A stretch of DNA of 64,000 nt from Anaerolineae bacterium. GTDB lineage: Bacteria > Chloroflexota > Anaerolineae > Aggregatilineales > Phototrophicaceae. Position 1 is the first letter of the stretch. Each line of letters begins with the position of its first letter. The DNA is taken from positions 1 through 64,000 of the forward strand of contig JAHDWN010000034.1 of NCBI GenBank assembly GCA_023382675.1, written 5' to 3'. A program made the position numbers and the translations under genes. Positions 37,390 through 45,070 of this stretch are shown here, in pieces. A model generated the notes under the pieces. That model worked only from the letters and a program-made list of their open reading frames with translations, was not told the origin of the DNA and ran no database searches.

Positions 37390-38832
37390 ATGTCCGGCTT
37401 TATTTCCAAACAGCTTATTAATGGCGAGTGGGTGGAGGCTGCAAACGGCGGGGTGTGGCAGCTTGTCAACCCGGCGACAGAGGAGATCATTGCGCCTTTA
37501 CCCTTTGGCGATGGCGACGATGCGCAGGCGGCGGTGAATGCGGCGGCGGCGGCGTTTCCTGGCTGGGCGGGCAAAACGCCGTATGAGCGGGCGGTCGTCC
37601 TGAAAGGCGCCGCGGATTGGATTCGTGCGCACGTCGATGAACTGGGGCGGCTGACGGTCGAGGAATCGGGCAAGCCGCTCCGAGAAGCGACCGGCGAATG
37701 GAACACAAGCGCCAACTTTTTCGAGTGGTATGCCGAGGAAGGTAAGCGCGCGTATGGTCGGGTTGTTCCCGACCGCAAGGCGAGCCGCAGGATTCTGGTC
37801 GTTCACCAGCCAATTGGCGTCGTCGGAACGATCACGGCCTGGAACTTCCCGGCATACAACGTCGCGCGCGCGTGGGCGGCGGCACTGGGCGCGGGCTGCA
37901 CGGTGGTTGGGCGACCATCGGAATATACACCCCGTTCGGCGATGGCGATGGCACAGGCGTTGCACGAGAGCGGCGCGCCCCCCGGTGTGATCAACATCAT
38001 CAACGGCGATCCGGCTGCAATGGGGCAGGTTATGCTCAACGACGCGCGGGTGCGCAAAATTAGCTTCACCGGCAGCACACGCGTTGGCAAGCTGCTGATG
38101 GATGGCGCATCGCGAACAGTGACGAAGCTGGCGCTGGAGATGGGCGGCAATGCGCCGGTACTGATTTTCCCGGACGTGAATGTCGAGGAAGTCGCCAAGA
38201 CCGCGGTCGGCAGCAAGTATCGCAATAACGGCCAGGTCTGTATTGCACCCCAGCGATTCTACGTCCACAGCCGGATCGCTGAAGAATTCATCGATCACGC
38301 GACGCGCATCTCGGAAGGCCTGCGTATGGGCAGTGGGTTGGAGCCGGAAACGGATGTCGGGCCGCTGATCAATGCCGTCCAGCGCGAACGGTTGGAGAAG
38401 ATGGTCACAGAAGCCGCCAGCCAGGGCGCGGAAGTGCTGACGGGTGGCGCGCGGCCTGCGGAATTCTCGCGCGGCTATTTCTACAAGCCGACGGTGATGA
38501 TCAATCTCAGGCCGGAGATGGCCGTCTATCGCGAAGAGTTGTTCGGGCCGGTAATGCCGATCATCCCCTTTGCCGATCCTGACGAAGCCATTGCCCTGGC
38601 GAACGGGCTGGAAGCTGGGCTGGCGGCCTATGTGCAGACGCGCGATCTGACGACGGCGATCCATGCTTACGAGAAGCTGGATTACGGCATGGTCGGCATC
38701 AACGAATGGATGCCGGTGACGCCAGAATCGCCGTTCGGGGGCATGAAGGCCAGCGGTATCGGACGTGAGAGCGGATCGGAGGGGATGCACGAGTATCTGG
38801 AGAGCAAAACAGTCTATATCGGTGGGCTATGA
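37390..38832 (+). CDS. NAD(P)-dependent aldehyde dehydrogenase, SSADH/aminoaldehyde type
   Basis: The 480-residue protein is a full-length ALDH. Cys284 in NNGQVCIAP is the nucleophile and Glu250 in LALEMGG is the general base; FTGSTRVGK is the NAD-binding turn and TAWNFPAY is typical of succinate-semialdehyde-type enzymes. The usual KPxE cofactor motif reads GRPSEYTP, with Arg for Lys. It is the first gene of a three-gene operon; its TGA overlaps the ATG of a GNAT gene by 4 bases. The neighbouring GNAT type recurs in the amine cluster at 49-59 kb, supporting an aminoaldehyde or succinate semialdehyde as substrate. Confidence 0.9.
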   Translation: MSGFISKQLINGEWVEAANGGVWQLVNPATEEIIAPLPFGDGDDAQAAVNAAAAAFPGWAGKTPYERAVVLKGAADWIRAHVDELGRLTVEESGKPLREATGEWNTSANFFEWYAEEGKRAYGRVVPDRKASRRILVVHQPIGVVGTITAWNFPAYNVARAWAAALGAGCTVVGRPSEYTPRSAMAMAQALHESGAPPGVINIINGDPAAMGQVMLNDARVRKISFTGSTRVGKLLMDGASRTVTKLALEMGGNAPVLIFPDVNVEEVAKTAVGSKYRNNGQVCIAPQRFYVHSRIAEEFIDHATRISEGLRMGSGLEPETDVGPLINAVQRERLEKMVTEAASQGAEVLTGGARPAEFSRGYFYKPTVMINLRPEMAVYREELFGPVMPIIPFADPDEAIALANGLEAGLAAYVQTRDLTTAIHAYEKLDYGMVGINEWMPVTPESPFGGMKASGIGRESGSEGMHEYLESKTVYIGGL

Positions 38833-39473
38833 GCACAGGCGATTCATTCGTCATCGTCAATACGCGCCTGGAGTATGCCGAAGCCCTGGCAGCGTTCCAG
38901 CGTCTGTGCTACCCGACGCTGCCTGAAAGCGATCTGTTCACGGCAGAGGACTATCGCAGCCACATACGCATCTTCCCAGAAGGGCAGTTCACGGCGCTGC
39001 TGCACACCGAAGGCGAAGACAAGCTCGTGGCAGCGACGACAACGATGCGGGCTGACTTCGGCGAGCTTCCGGCGCATTTCATGGACTTTATCGGCCACAA
39101 TACGCTCAGCACGCACGATCCGAAGGGGGCGTGGCTGTATGGCATCGACATGAGCGTCCACCCGGCCTTTCGCGGCCTGGGTTTATCGCGGCGCTTCTAC
39201 GAGGCGCGGGCGGCGCTGGTGAAACGCTTGGGACTGCGCGGCGAGTTCGTGGCTGGCTTGCTGCCGGGTTACGAGCGCGTGCGGACGAACATGAGCGTGG
39301 AGGATTACGTCGCGCATGTCGTGGTGGGCAAGATGACTGATCCGACGCTGACGCCGCAGCTCAAATCCGGGTTCCAGGTGGATCGGCTGTTATATGGCTA
39401 CGTTGTCGATCCTCGTTCAGACGACGTCTGTACGCTGCTCGTCCGTGAAAACCCGGACGCTGGCAAACGATAA
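38829..39473 (+). CDS. GNAT acetyltransferase, amine-cluster paralogue 1
   Basis: The 214-residue protein belongs to the same group as the three tandem GNATs at 51.0-53.6 kb. Shared landmarks are an N-terminal EYAEALAAFQRL block, FPEGQFTALL, STHDPKGAWLYGIDM, VHPAFRGLGLSRRFYEAR (acetyl-CoA loop), GEFVAGLLPGYER and the VEDYVAHVVVGK segment. From memory this group is also the N-terminal half of bifunctional GNAT/carbon-nitrogen hydrolase proteins. It is translationally coupled to the aldehyde dehydrogenase by a 4-base overlap and probably modifies a related amine or amino acid. Confidence 0.9.
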   Translation: MSTGDSFVIVNTRLEYAEALAAFQRLCYPTLPESDLFTAEDYRSHIRIFPEGQFTALLHTEGEDKLVAATTTMRADFGELPAHFMDFIGHNTLSTHDPKGAWLYGIDMSVHPAFRGLGLSRRFYEARAALVKRLGLRGEFVAGLLPGYERVRTNMSVEDYVAHVVVGKMTDPTLTPQLKSGFQVDRLLYGYVVDPRSDDVCTLLVRENPDAGKR

Positions 39474-40288
39474 TGCAGATACGACCGGCGCGCCTTGAAG
39501 AAGCGCAACTGCTTTCCGAACTGGCGCTGCGCTCGAAAGCGCATTGGGGCTACGACGACGCATTCCTGGATGCCTGCCGCCCGGTGCTGATGGTCGAGGC
39601 GAGCAGCATCGAATCAGGGTGGGTCTACGTGGTCGAGATCGCTGAGTGCAGCGCCGGATTCTACAGCTTGAAACCGCTTGAGGATGCCATCGATCTGGAT
39701 ATGCTGTTCGTCGATCCGTGGGCCATTGGGCAAGGCTGCGGCGCGCGGTTGTTTGCCCACGCCTGCGCGATGGCGCAGCGCCTGGGCGGGACTCGTCTGA
39801 TCGTCGAGAGCGATCCGAATGCTGAGGCGTTTTACGTCAGGATGGGGATGGCGCGTTACGCAGAACGCGAATCGAGTGTGCAGGCAGGGCGTTGGTTGCC
39901 TTTACTGGCTTTAGAACTCCAGAGGGAGAAACCGATTGTGGATGTCATCGTACACATGGCCGCGCGTGCCGATTGGGAACGGGCACAGGCTGAAGGGGCT
40001 TATCGGGTCGAGAGCTTGCTGACGGCGGGGTTCATTCACTTTTCGACCCCTGCTCAGGTTGCGCGGGTGGCGAACGCGATCTATGCCGGGCGCGCTGATC
40101 TGGTGCTACTGGTGGTCGATCCCTCACGACTGACGGCTACACTCAAGTACGAACCGCCGACGGGCACTTATACGCCGGGCGAGGAGTTGTTTCCGCATCT
40201 GTACGGCCCGCTCAATCTCGATGCCGTCGTGCGGGTGATGCCCTATCTGCCGGATGCGAATGGGACATTTGCGCCGCCCAGCTTGTGA
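39473..40288 (+). CDS. GNAT-DUF952 fusion protein
   Basis: The 271-residue protein joins two domains. Residues 1-150 are a GNAT domain with FVDPWAIGQGCGARLF as the acetyl-CoA loop and AEAFYVRMGM as its end. Residues about 158-265 are DUF952: ADWERAQAEGAYRVESLLTAGFIH, STPAQVARVAN, LVLLVVDPSRL and ELFPHLYGPLNLDAVVRV match that family closely. DUF952 is a small glutathione-S-transferase-like or ADP-ribosyltransferase-like fold of unknown activity. The ATG overlaps the previous stop by 1 base (TAATG). A strong terminator closes the operon. Confidence 0.88.
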   Translation: MQIRPARLEEAQLLSELALRSKAHWGYDDAFLDACRPVLMVEASSIESGWVYVVEIAECSAGFYSLKPLEDAIDLDMLFVDPWAIGQGCGARLFAHACAMAQRLGGTRLIVESDPNAEAFYVRMGMARYAERESSVQAGRWLPLLALELQREKPIVDVIVHMAARADWERAQAEGAYRVESLLTAGFIHFSTPAQVARVANAIYAGRADLVLLVVDPSRLTATLKYEPPTGTYTPGEELFPHLYGPLNLDAVVRVMPYLPDANGTFAPPSL

Positions 40289-40299
40289 GACGGTGAATC

Positions 40300-40330
40300 G
40301 AAAACGGGAGCCAGCACGACTCCCGTTTTC
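40300..40330. terminator. Bidirectional terminator
   Basis: A perfect 11-bp inverted repeat, arms GAAAACGGGAG and CTCCCGTTTTC with a 9-base loop, lies between the convergent ALDH operon and pepF. A and T runs flank it on both sides, so it can stop both transcripts. Confidence 0.9.
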
Positions 40331-40350
40331 ATCCCTGTGCATTGATAATT

Positions 40351-42069
40351 CTATGCCGATTCGAGATCGTCCAGCGTCGCTTCGATCAGCGAGACGGCGT
40401 CGCGCAGAATAGCTTCGTTAAAGGCGAATTTCGCCCCGGCAGTGGCGAACAACTCAGGTAGTGTGGCGGTGCTACCGAGCGCGAGCGCGCGCCGGTAGCT
40501 GGCGACCGCCTGAGCTTGATCGGTCAGGGAATTGCGCCAGATTTGCACTGCGCCGAGCTGTGCCAGTCCGTACTCGACATAATAGAAGGGGATCTCGAAG
40601 ATGTGCAGCTGGCGATGCCAGTATGAGCCAAGCTCAGCCTCGAAGCCCGTCCAATCCTCGACCGGCATGAAACGCTGCCAGAGTTCTGTCCACTTGGCAT
40701 CGCACTTGTCCGCGTCTTTGGCGTCCTCGATATGTGTGTAGGCCCAGTGTTGGAAGCCGTCCACGACCGACATGTAGCACCAGAAGCGCACCAGCTTCGT
40801 GAGATGATCGGCGCGGGCACGCGCCGCTTCCGGGTGGTTGTAGAAGCCGCCGTTGTCGTTCGTCAGATACGGCGCTGCCAGAAGCTCCATCGCCATCGAG
40901 GCGACTTCGGCGAACTCCATTGTGACGTCACCTTGTTGATAGTAGGGGAGCTTGCTGGACTCGAAGGCGTGGAAGCAGTGCCCGGCTTCATGGAGCATGG
41001 TTTGTACATCTTCGTGGCCGCCGACGCCGTTCATGAAGATGAAGGGGCGCTTGGCGTTCGCAAAATAGGTGCAGTAGCCGCCAGGTGCTTTGCCTTTGCG
41101 ATTGTCCAGGTCGAGCAGGTTTTCCCGATCCATGATGTCGAAATAATCACCAAGCATTGGATCGACGCGATGAAAGATGCTGCTGGAAGTGCCGCGAAGT
41201 TCGGCGCTGGTCGTGTAGGGCTTGAGCGGCGGGCGATTGAGCGGATCGATTGTGAAGCGCCAATCCGCATCCCAGGGACGGAGTACATCGACGCCCATCT
41301 GCTGCCGCTGCCGTTCAAGCAGCTTCGCTGCTGCTGGCACGACCACTTTCTCGATGGAGTCGAGGAATTGCAGGTTTTCTTCCGGCGTGTAATCGAAGCG
41401 CAGGTAATTTTTCCACTGGTAGGCACGCAGATCCGGCATGTCGGCATTGGCGGCGATTTTCTGACGCACCTCCAGGAATTTCACCCACAGAGCATGGAGG
41501 GCATCGCGATCCTGAAGGCGGCGTGCGGAGCTAACCCGAAAGGCGCGTTCGCGAACATCGCGGTCGGGGCTTTCCAGGAAGGGACGCAGTTGAGTGAGCG
41601 TCTTTTCCTCGCCATCCCACTCAACCGTTTGTGCGCCGATGATCTTGCTGTACTCGGTCGCCAGCTTGCTTTCTTCGTTGAAGAGCGGCAGGTTCGCCTC
41701 ACGGAAGAGTTCGGCCTGTGCGCGCATGTTCCGCAAAGGAATGGCGAAACCTTCGGGCTGAAAGCCCGTGGCAAGCAGCTTTTCCTTTAGTCGCTGTTCG
41801 GCAGCGCGCCAGGGCGTGATCACATTTTCCAGATAGTCGAGGTAGCGTTTTTCGGCGATCTCGTCGGTCGTGTCAACCGTTGTCGCAACATAGTTGCGGG
41901 TCGAGGTCTCGTCGATCAGTTGCTCTAGGCGGGTCCAGCCTTTGAGCCAGTCGTCTACGTTCTCGGCAGTCAATGGATAGTCTTGCAGTTCGGTACAGAA
42001 CGCCTCGATCTCAGGCCAACCAAGGGTGGAAAAACCTTCATAGTTGTGAGGAAGTGTGTCCAGCATCAA
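40351..42069 (-). CDS. pepF: M3-family oligoendopeptidase
   Basis: The 572-residue cytoplasmic zinc peptidase carries HEAGH at about residue 359 (the HExxH zinc site), with a downstream Glu in FAEVASMAMELL completing the ligands. N-terminal helical regions and the closing YVEYGLAQLGAVQIW segment match PepF-like oligoendopeptidases that clear short peptides. Length and order are normal for this branch. Monocistronic, minus strand, sharing a terminator region with the ALDH operon. Confidence 0.93.
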   Translation of the reverse strand: MMLDTLPHNYEGFSTLGWPEIEAFCTELQDYPLTAENVDDWLKGWTRLEQLIDETSTRNYVATTVDTTDEIAEKRYLDYLENVITPWRAAEQRLKEKLLATGFQPEGFAIPLRNMRAQAELFREANLPLFNEESKLATEYSKIIGAQTVEWDGEEKTLTQLRPFLESPDRDVRERAFRVSSARRLQDRDALHALWVKFLEVRQKIAANADMPDLRAYQWKNYLRFDYTPEENLQFLDSIEKVVVPAAAKLLERQRQQMGVDVLRPWDADWRFTIDPLNRPPLKPYTTSAELRGTSSSIFHRVDPMLGDYFDIMDRENLLDLDNRKGKAPGGYCTYFANAKRPFIFMNGVGGHEDVQTMLHEAGHCFHAFESSKLPYYQQGDVTMEFAEVASMAMELLAAPYLTNDNGGFYNHPEAARARADHLTKLVRFWCYMSVVDGFQHWAYTHIEDAKDADKCDAKWTELWQRFMPVEDWTGFEAELGSYWHRQLHIFEIPFYYVEYGLAQLGAVQIWRNSLTDQAQAVASYRRALALGSTATLPELFATAGAKFAFNEAILRDAVSLIEATLDDLESA

Positions 42070-42146
42070 GTTGTCCTTTCGGTTATTGCGTGGGATGATA
42101 CACGTGCAGTCTGAAAGTGTATAGAGTTGAGGGGCGAGGTTCGTTC

Positions 42147-43163
42147 ATGCTTGATTGGTTGCGGTGGCTGTTTGGCAGTGGTGAAAGTTCTGCTCGCCCC
42201 CATCCGCTTGAGCAGGATTGGCTGCCGCCCGACCAGACACGCCTGGCGGATTATCCACGGCCCACCCCCGTCAAGCGGAAAGTGCTCATGATCACGCATA
42301 ACCCTGTGCTGCGCAGCCAGGGTGGTAAGACTGTGCGTGAGTATTTCCGCTGGAACGATCCCGAGTTTCTGGCAAAAGGCTATATCGAGGACGTGCGCTG
42401 GTGCAGTCAAGGATACGCCAATTATGAGGTGGTCGAGCATCGGGTGGTCGATGGCTTTCCGGTCAAACATGATGGCTTTCGCTACGACGAATTGAGCTAT
42501 CTGCACGCCTGGAAACAGCGGCAGTTTCATCAGCCGGATGGCGTGGATTACCTGGCGCTGGTACGTGAATTCGAGATGGTCGAACTCATTGAGCGGCGCG
42601 AGATCGACGAGGTCTGGCTGTTCGGGCATCCCTATGGCGGTTACTACGAGTCGATCATGGCCGGGCGAGGCGCATTCTGGTGCAACGCGCCGCCGCTTGC
42701 GGGGACAGAGAATTGCCAGCGGCGCTTTGTCATCATGGGGTTCAATTTCGAGCGCGGCGTGGGCGAGATGCTGGAAGACCTGGGGCATCGCGCCGAGTCG
42801 ATTTTGTACAGAGTTTTCGAACGGACGCACAGCCAGGAAAACCTATTCGAACGATTTACGCGCTATGACCTGAAGTATCCTCAGCAGGCCGAATGCGGAA
42901 ATGTCCATTTCGCGCCAAACAGTGTGCGTGACTACGATTGGGGTAATCCGCGTCCCGTGTGGAGCTTGTGCGATCAATGGTATCGTTTCCCCCGGCTGGA
43001 TGGCACCCCACGCATGGTTGATGCTCATGAGTGGGGCGGCGGTGACATTCGTGCGCATCAACTCTGGTGTCTGCATCATTTTCAGCACATCACGGGTGAG
43101 ACCGACGGCATCGCCTGGAACTGGTGGCAGTACGTGATTGATCCAAACACTGTGCCCTTCTGA
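42147..43163 (+). CDS. Conserved-looking hypothetical protein, 338 residues
   Basis: The soluble protein starts at ATG 42147 with MLDWLRWLFGSG. It has a Rossmann-like strand KVLMITHNPVL near residue 55, a second strand DEVWLFGHPYGGYYES near 165, and a Trp/His-rich C-terminus (DAHEWGGGDIRAHQLW, LHHFQHITG). Regular alternation and rare residues suggest an enzyme, and the GHPYGGYYES element might form an active site, though it is not a GxSxG match. I do not recognise the family. The neighbour converges with a 4-bp gap. Confidence 0.7.
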   Translation: MLDWLRWLFGSGESSARPHPLEQDWLPPDQTRLADYPRPTPVKRKVLMITHNPVLRSQGGKTVREYFRWNDPEFLAKGYIEDVRWCSQGYANYEVVEHRVVDGFPVKHDGFRYDELSYLHAWKQRQFHQPDGVDYLALVREFEMVELIERREIDEVWLFGHPYGGYYESIMAGRGAFWCNAPPLAGTENCQRRFVIMGFNFERGVGEMLEDLGHRAESILYRVFERTHSQENLFERFTRYDLKYPQQAECGNVHFAPNSVRDYDWGNPRPVWSLCDQWYRFPRLDGTPRMVDAHEWGGGDIRAHQLWCLHHFQHITGETDGIAWNWWQYVIDPNTVPF

Positions 43164-43167
43164 CCTG

Positions 43168-43773
43168 TTACTTCAACTTGAGCTTCTTCTGCAAGATGAT
43201 GATGAACGGATAGGCCAGTCTGCCATTGTTGACTCTGCCAGCGGTGCGTAAAGAAGCTGCATTTGCCTGCTCGAAATCGTGGTGGAGGCGTTCGACCTCA
43301 CGCATCTGCTGGGGAGACGGCTCGTGATGAAACAGAACGATGGCGGTCGTGTATTTGCCGGGCGCAAACAGCAGCCAGCGTTCATTGCGGTGCTTGCGCA
43401 CCCGCCGGTCTATGAATTCTCCAGCGTCCATCATGAGCGAGAAATCATTGAGCGTGGGGGCAAGCGCGGACGTTTCTACGTCGAAATCGCCCAACGTATC
43501 GACAAAGGTACCGCTCTTGTTGTGATAGATCATCATACCGAGGGCTTTGCCCATGTGCGCATGACGAATCGCGATCGTTGCTCCAGGAGCGTTGGGGTCT
43601 TCTGTATCACCTGCGGGAATATCAAGACTTTCAGCCAGATTGAGCTGGTTGTTGTAGTGTTCGTAGATGGCGTGGAATTGTTCGCGGCTGACTCGACCTT
43701 CAGCGAATTCCGTCAGCAGGCGGTCGATTTTCTCAATCACACGTGTCCTATATTGTTCGGCTTGACTGCTCAT
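43168..43773 (-). CDS. Hypothetical protein, 201 residues
   Basis: The N-terminal 50 residues form helices (RVIEKIDRLLTEFAEGRVSREQ, which resembles a SHOCT-like or short antitoxin-like helical hairpin). The remainder is alpha/beta with RKHRNERWLLFAPGKYTTAIVLFHHEPS as two clear strands. No catalytic motif stands out. The same helical start is common in Chloroflexota hypothetical proteins near FHA and GTPase genes, from memory. It is divergent from the FHA gene, with an AT-rich region between. Confidence 0.7.
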   Translation of the reverse strand: MSSQAEQYRTRVIEKIDRLLTEFAEGRVSREQFHAIYEHYNNQLNLAESLDIPAGDTEDPNAPGATIAIRHAHMGKALGMMIYHNKSGTFVDTLGDFDVETSALAPTLNDFSLMMDAGEFIDRRVRKHRNERWLLFAPGKYTTAIVLFHHEPSPQQMREVERLHHDFEQANAASLRTAGRVNNGRLAYPFIIILQKKLKLK

Positions 43774-44037
43774 GAGTCTTATCTCTCGTCTCCCTCAATC
43801 GAATGATGAATATCTTCATACGCGAGTTCTAGAGCGTTGGCTATCAAGATATTGGTTGCACTCATACAAGAAAAGAATATATAATTTTCACAACTCCTCA
43901 TATAAGTTGTGATTTGGTTTGTGTTAGTCTTTTTATCAAGAGGATATTTAATGAACTTCTAATGATTGCTGCTTTTCTCTAATCCTGTTCTTTATATCGT
44001 ACCTGAAGTCCTTTTTTAGTAGTGTGAAGAGTGCCAT
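43774..44037. promoter_or_regulatory. AT-rich divergent promoter region
   Basis: This 264-bp region is clearly more AT-rich than its surroundings, mainly from 43830 to 44035. TATAAT at 43880-43885, with TTGCAC at 43856 (18-base spacer), is a plausible promoter for the FHA gene. The CACAACTCCTCATATAAGTTGTG-type dyad, arms at about 43889-43895 and 43906-43912, could be an operator. Confidence 0.5.
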
Positions 44038-44925
44038 ATGCTCAACCCGTCAGTTTCCACTCTGTCTAAAGAATGCGAACTTATACTAACGTACATGGCG
44101 GGGACAAAGACGGCAATGGCGCGCCATAAGCGCAATATCCAGGATGCGTGCCAATTGACAGATGGGCGACGCGCAAATCGCGCCTTCGCCGACTTGATGG
44201 ACGCCGGTCTGATTGTCGACGCAGGTGAGGCAATTTATGACTTAACACAGAATGGTATTGCCATGGCTCAACAGTTAGAAAAAGATAACGCAACACCGCA
44301 GTCGGTGACAAACATCAACAACACATTTGAGAAGATTGAAGGCAACAGCACCGTCAAGGTGGTCGGAACCATGGACATTTATACAACTCCACCTAGCTAC
44401 AAAGACATGGTTGAAGCATCGAAACCGGCCACGGTCAAACTCACGCCACCGCGTTCGCAAACGCGCATCGAAAAAGAAGAAACTGACATCGAGCGAACGC
44501 TGGATCAGATTGCACCTGGACTGCCGACCCTGAAAGAACATCCTTTGCGGAACGGTCTACCAGAGCTGCGCAGTTCCAAGGGTGTCAAGCCAGGGCGGAA
44601 CACGACCATTCGTTTCATGCTGGCGCTGGATACGCAAAAAGATGCCCTGCCGATCCCGATTGTGTCAGGAGACACGTTGGGACGTTCCAAGCGAGGGACG
44701 ATCATGCTGCGGCATGATGAATTCATCAGCAACCGGCATTGCCGCTTCGAAGTCCTGCGTGACAAGGTGACTCATCGGCCAACGCTGTTTGTGGAAGATC
44801 TCGGCAGCCGGAACGGTACGTCTGTGGATGATCTCGAAGTTCTGGACGGCAAAGTGCAGCTTTATCACGGCAGCCGGCTGCGTGTGGGCAATACTGTGCT
44901 GATTGTGGTCGAAATCCCATACTAG
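44038..44925 (+). CDS. Winged-helix/FHA-domain protein
   Basis: The 295-residue protein has an N-terminal winged-helix-like unit (about 8-80; ECELILTYMAGTKTAM to VDAGEAIYDLTQNG), a linker with a small beta motif (NNTFEKIEGNSTVKVVGTM), a charged region (100-190), and a C-terminal forkhead-associated domain (about 200-290). The FHA phosphothreonine-site motifs are LGRSKRGTIML, ISNRHCRFEV and DLGSRNGTSV. It probably senses Ser/Thr phosphorylation and may bind DNA. No kinase gene is adjacent. GAAGAG precedes the ATG. Confidence 0.85.
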   Translation: MLNPSVSTLSKECELILTYMAGTKTAMARHKRNIQDACQLTDGRRANRAFADLMDAGLIVDAGEAIYDLTQNGIAMAQQLEKDNATPQSVTNINNTFEKIEGNSTVKVVGTMDIYTTPPSYKDMVEASKPATVKLTPPRSQTRIEKEETDIERTLDQIAPGLPTLKEHPLRNGLPELRSSKGVKPGRNTTIRFMLALDTQKDALPIPIVSGDTLGRSKRGTIMLRHDEFISNRHCRFEVLRDKVTHRPTLFVEDLGSRNGTSVDDLEVLDGKVQLYHGSRLRVGNTVLIVVEIPY

Positions 44926-44958
44926 ACCGACCTCCACTACGACCTTCCATGGCGGACA

Positions 44959-44988
44959 AAAAAGAGGGCACAACAGCGCCCTCTTTTT
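44959..44988. terminator. Terminator of the FHA gene
   Basis: An 11-bp stem, AAAAAGAGGGC and GCCCTCTTTTT, with an 8-base loop ends in a T run. Confidence 0.92.
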
Positions 44989-45070
44989 ATTGCCAATAGT
45001 GATGGAACAAAAAAGCCAACACCGTCGTCATCTAGACAGGAACTTGCTCTAGAAACTTGTGGAGGTTGTC

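Noticed and set aside
37498-38790. 430-residue minus-strand frame
   Set aside because: Antisense to the aldehyde dehydrogenase; high Arg/His content and no domain pattern.
40732-41790. 352-residue plus-strand frame
   Set aside because: Antisense to pepF, which carries HEAGH; no coding signal of its own.
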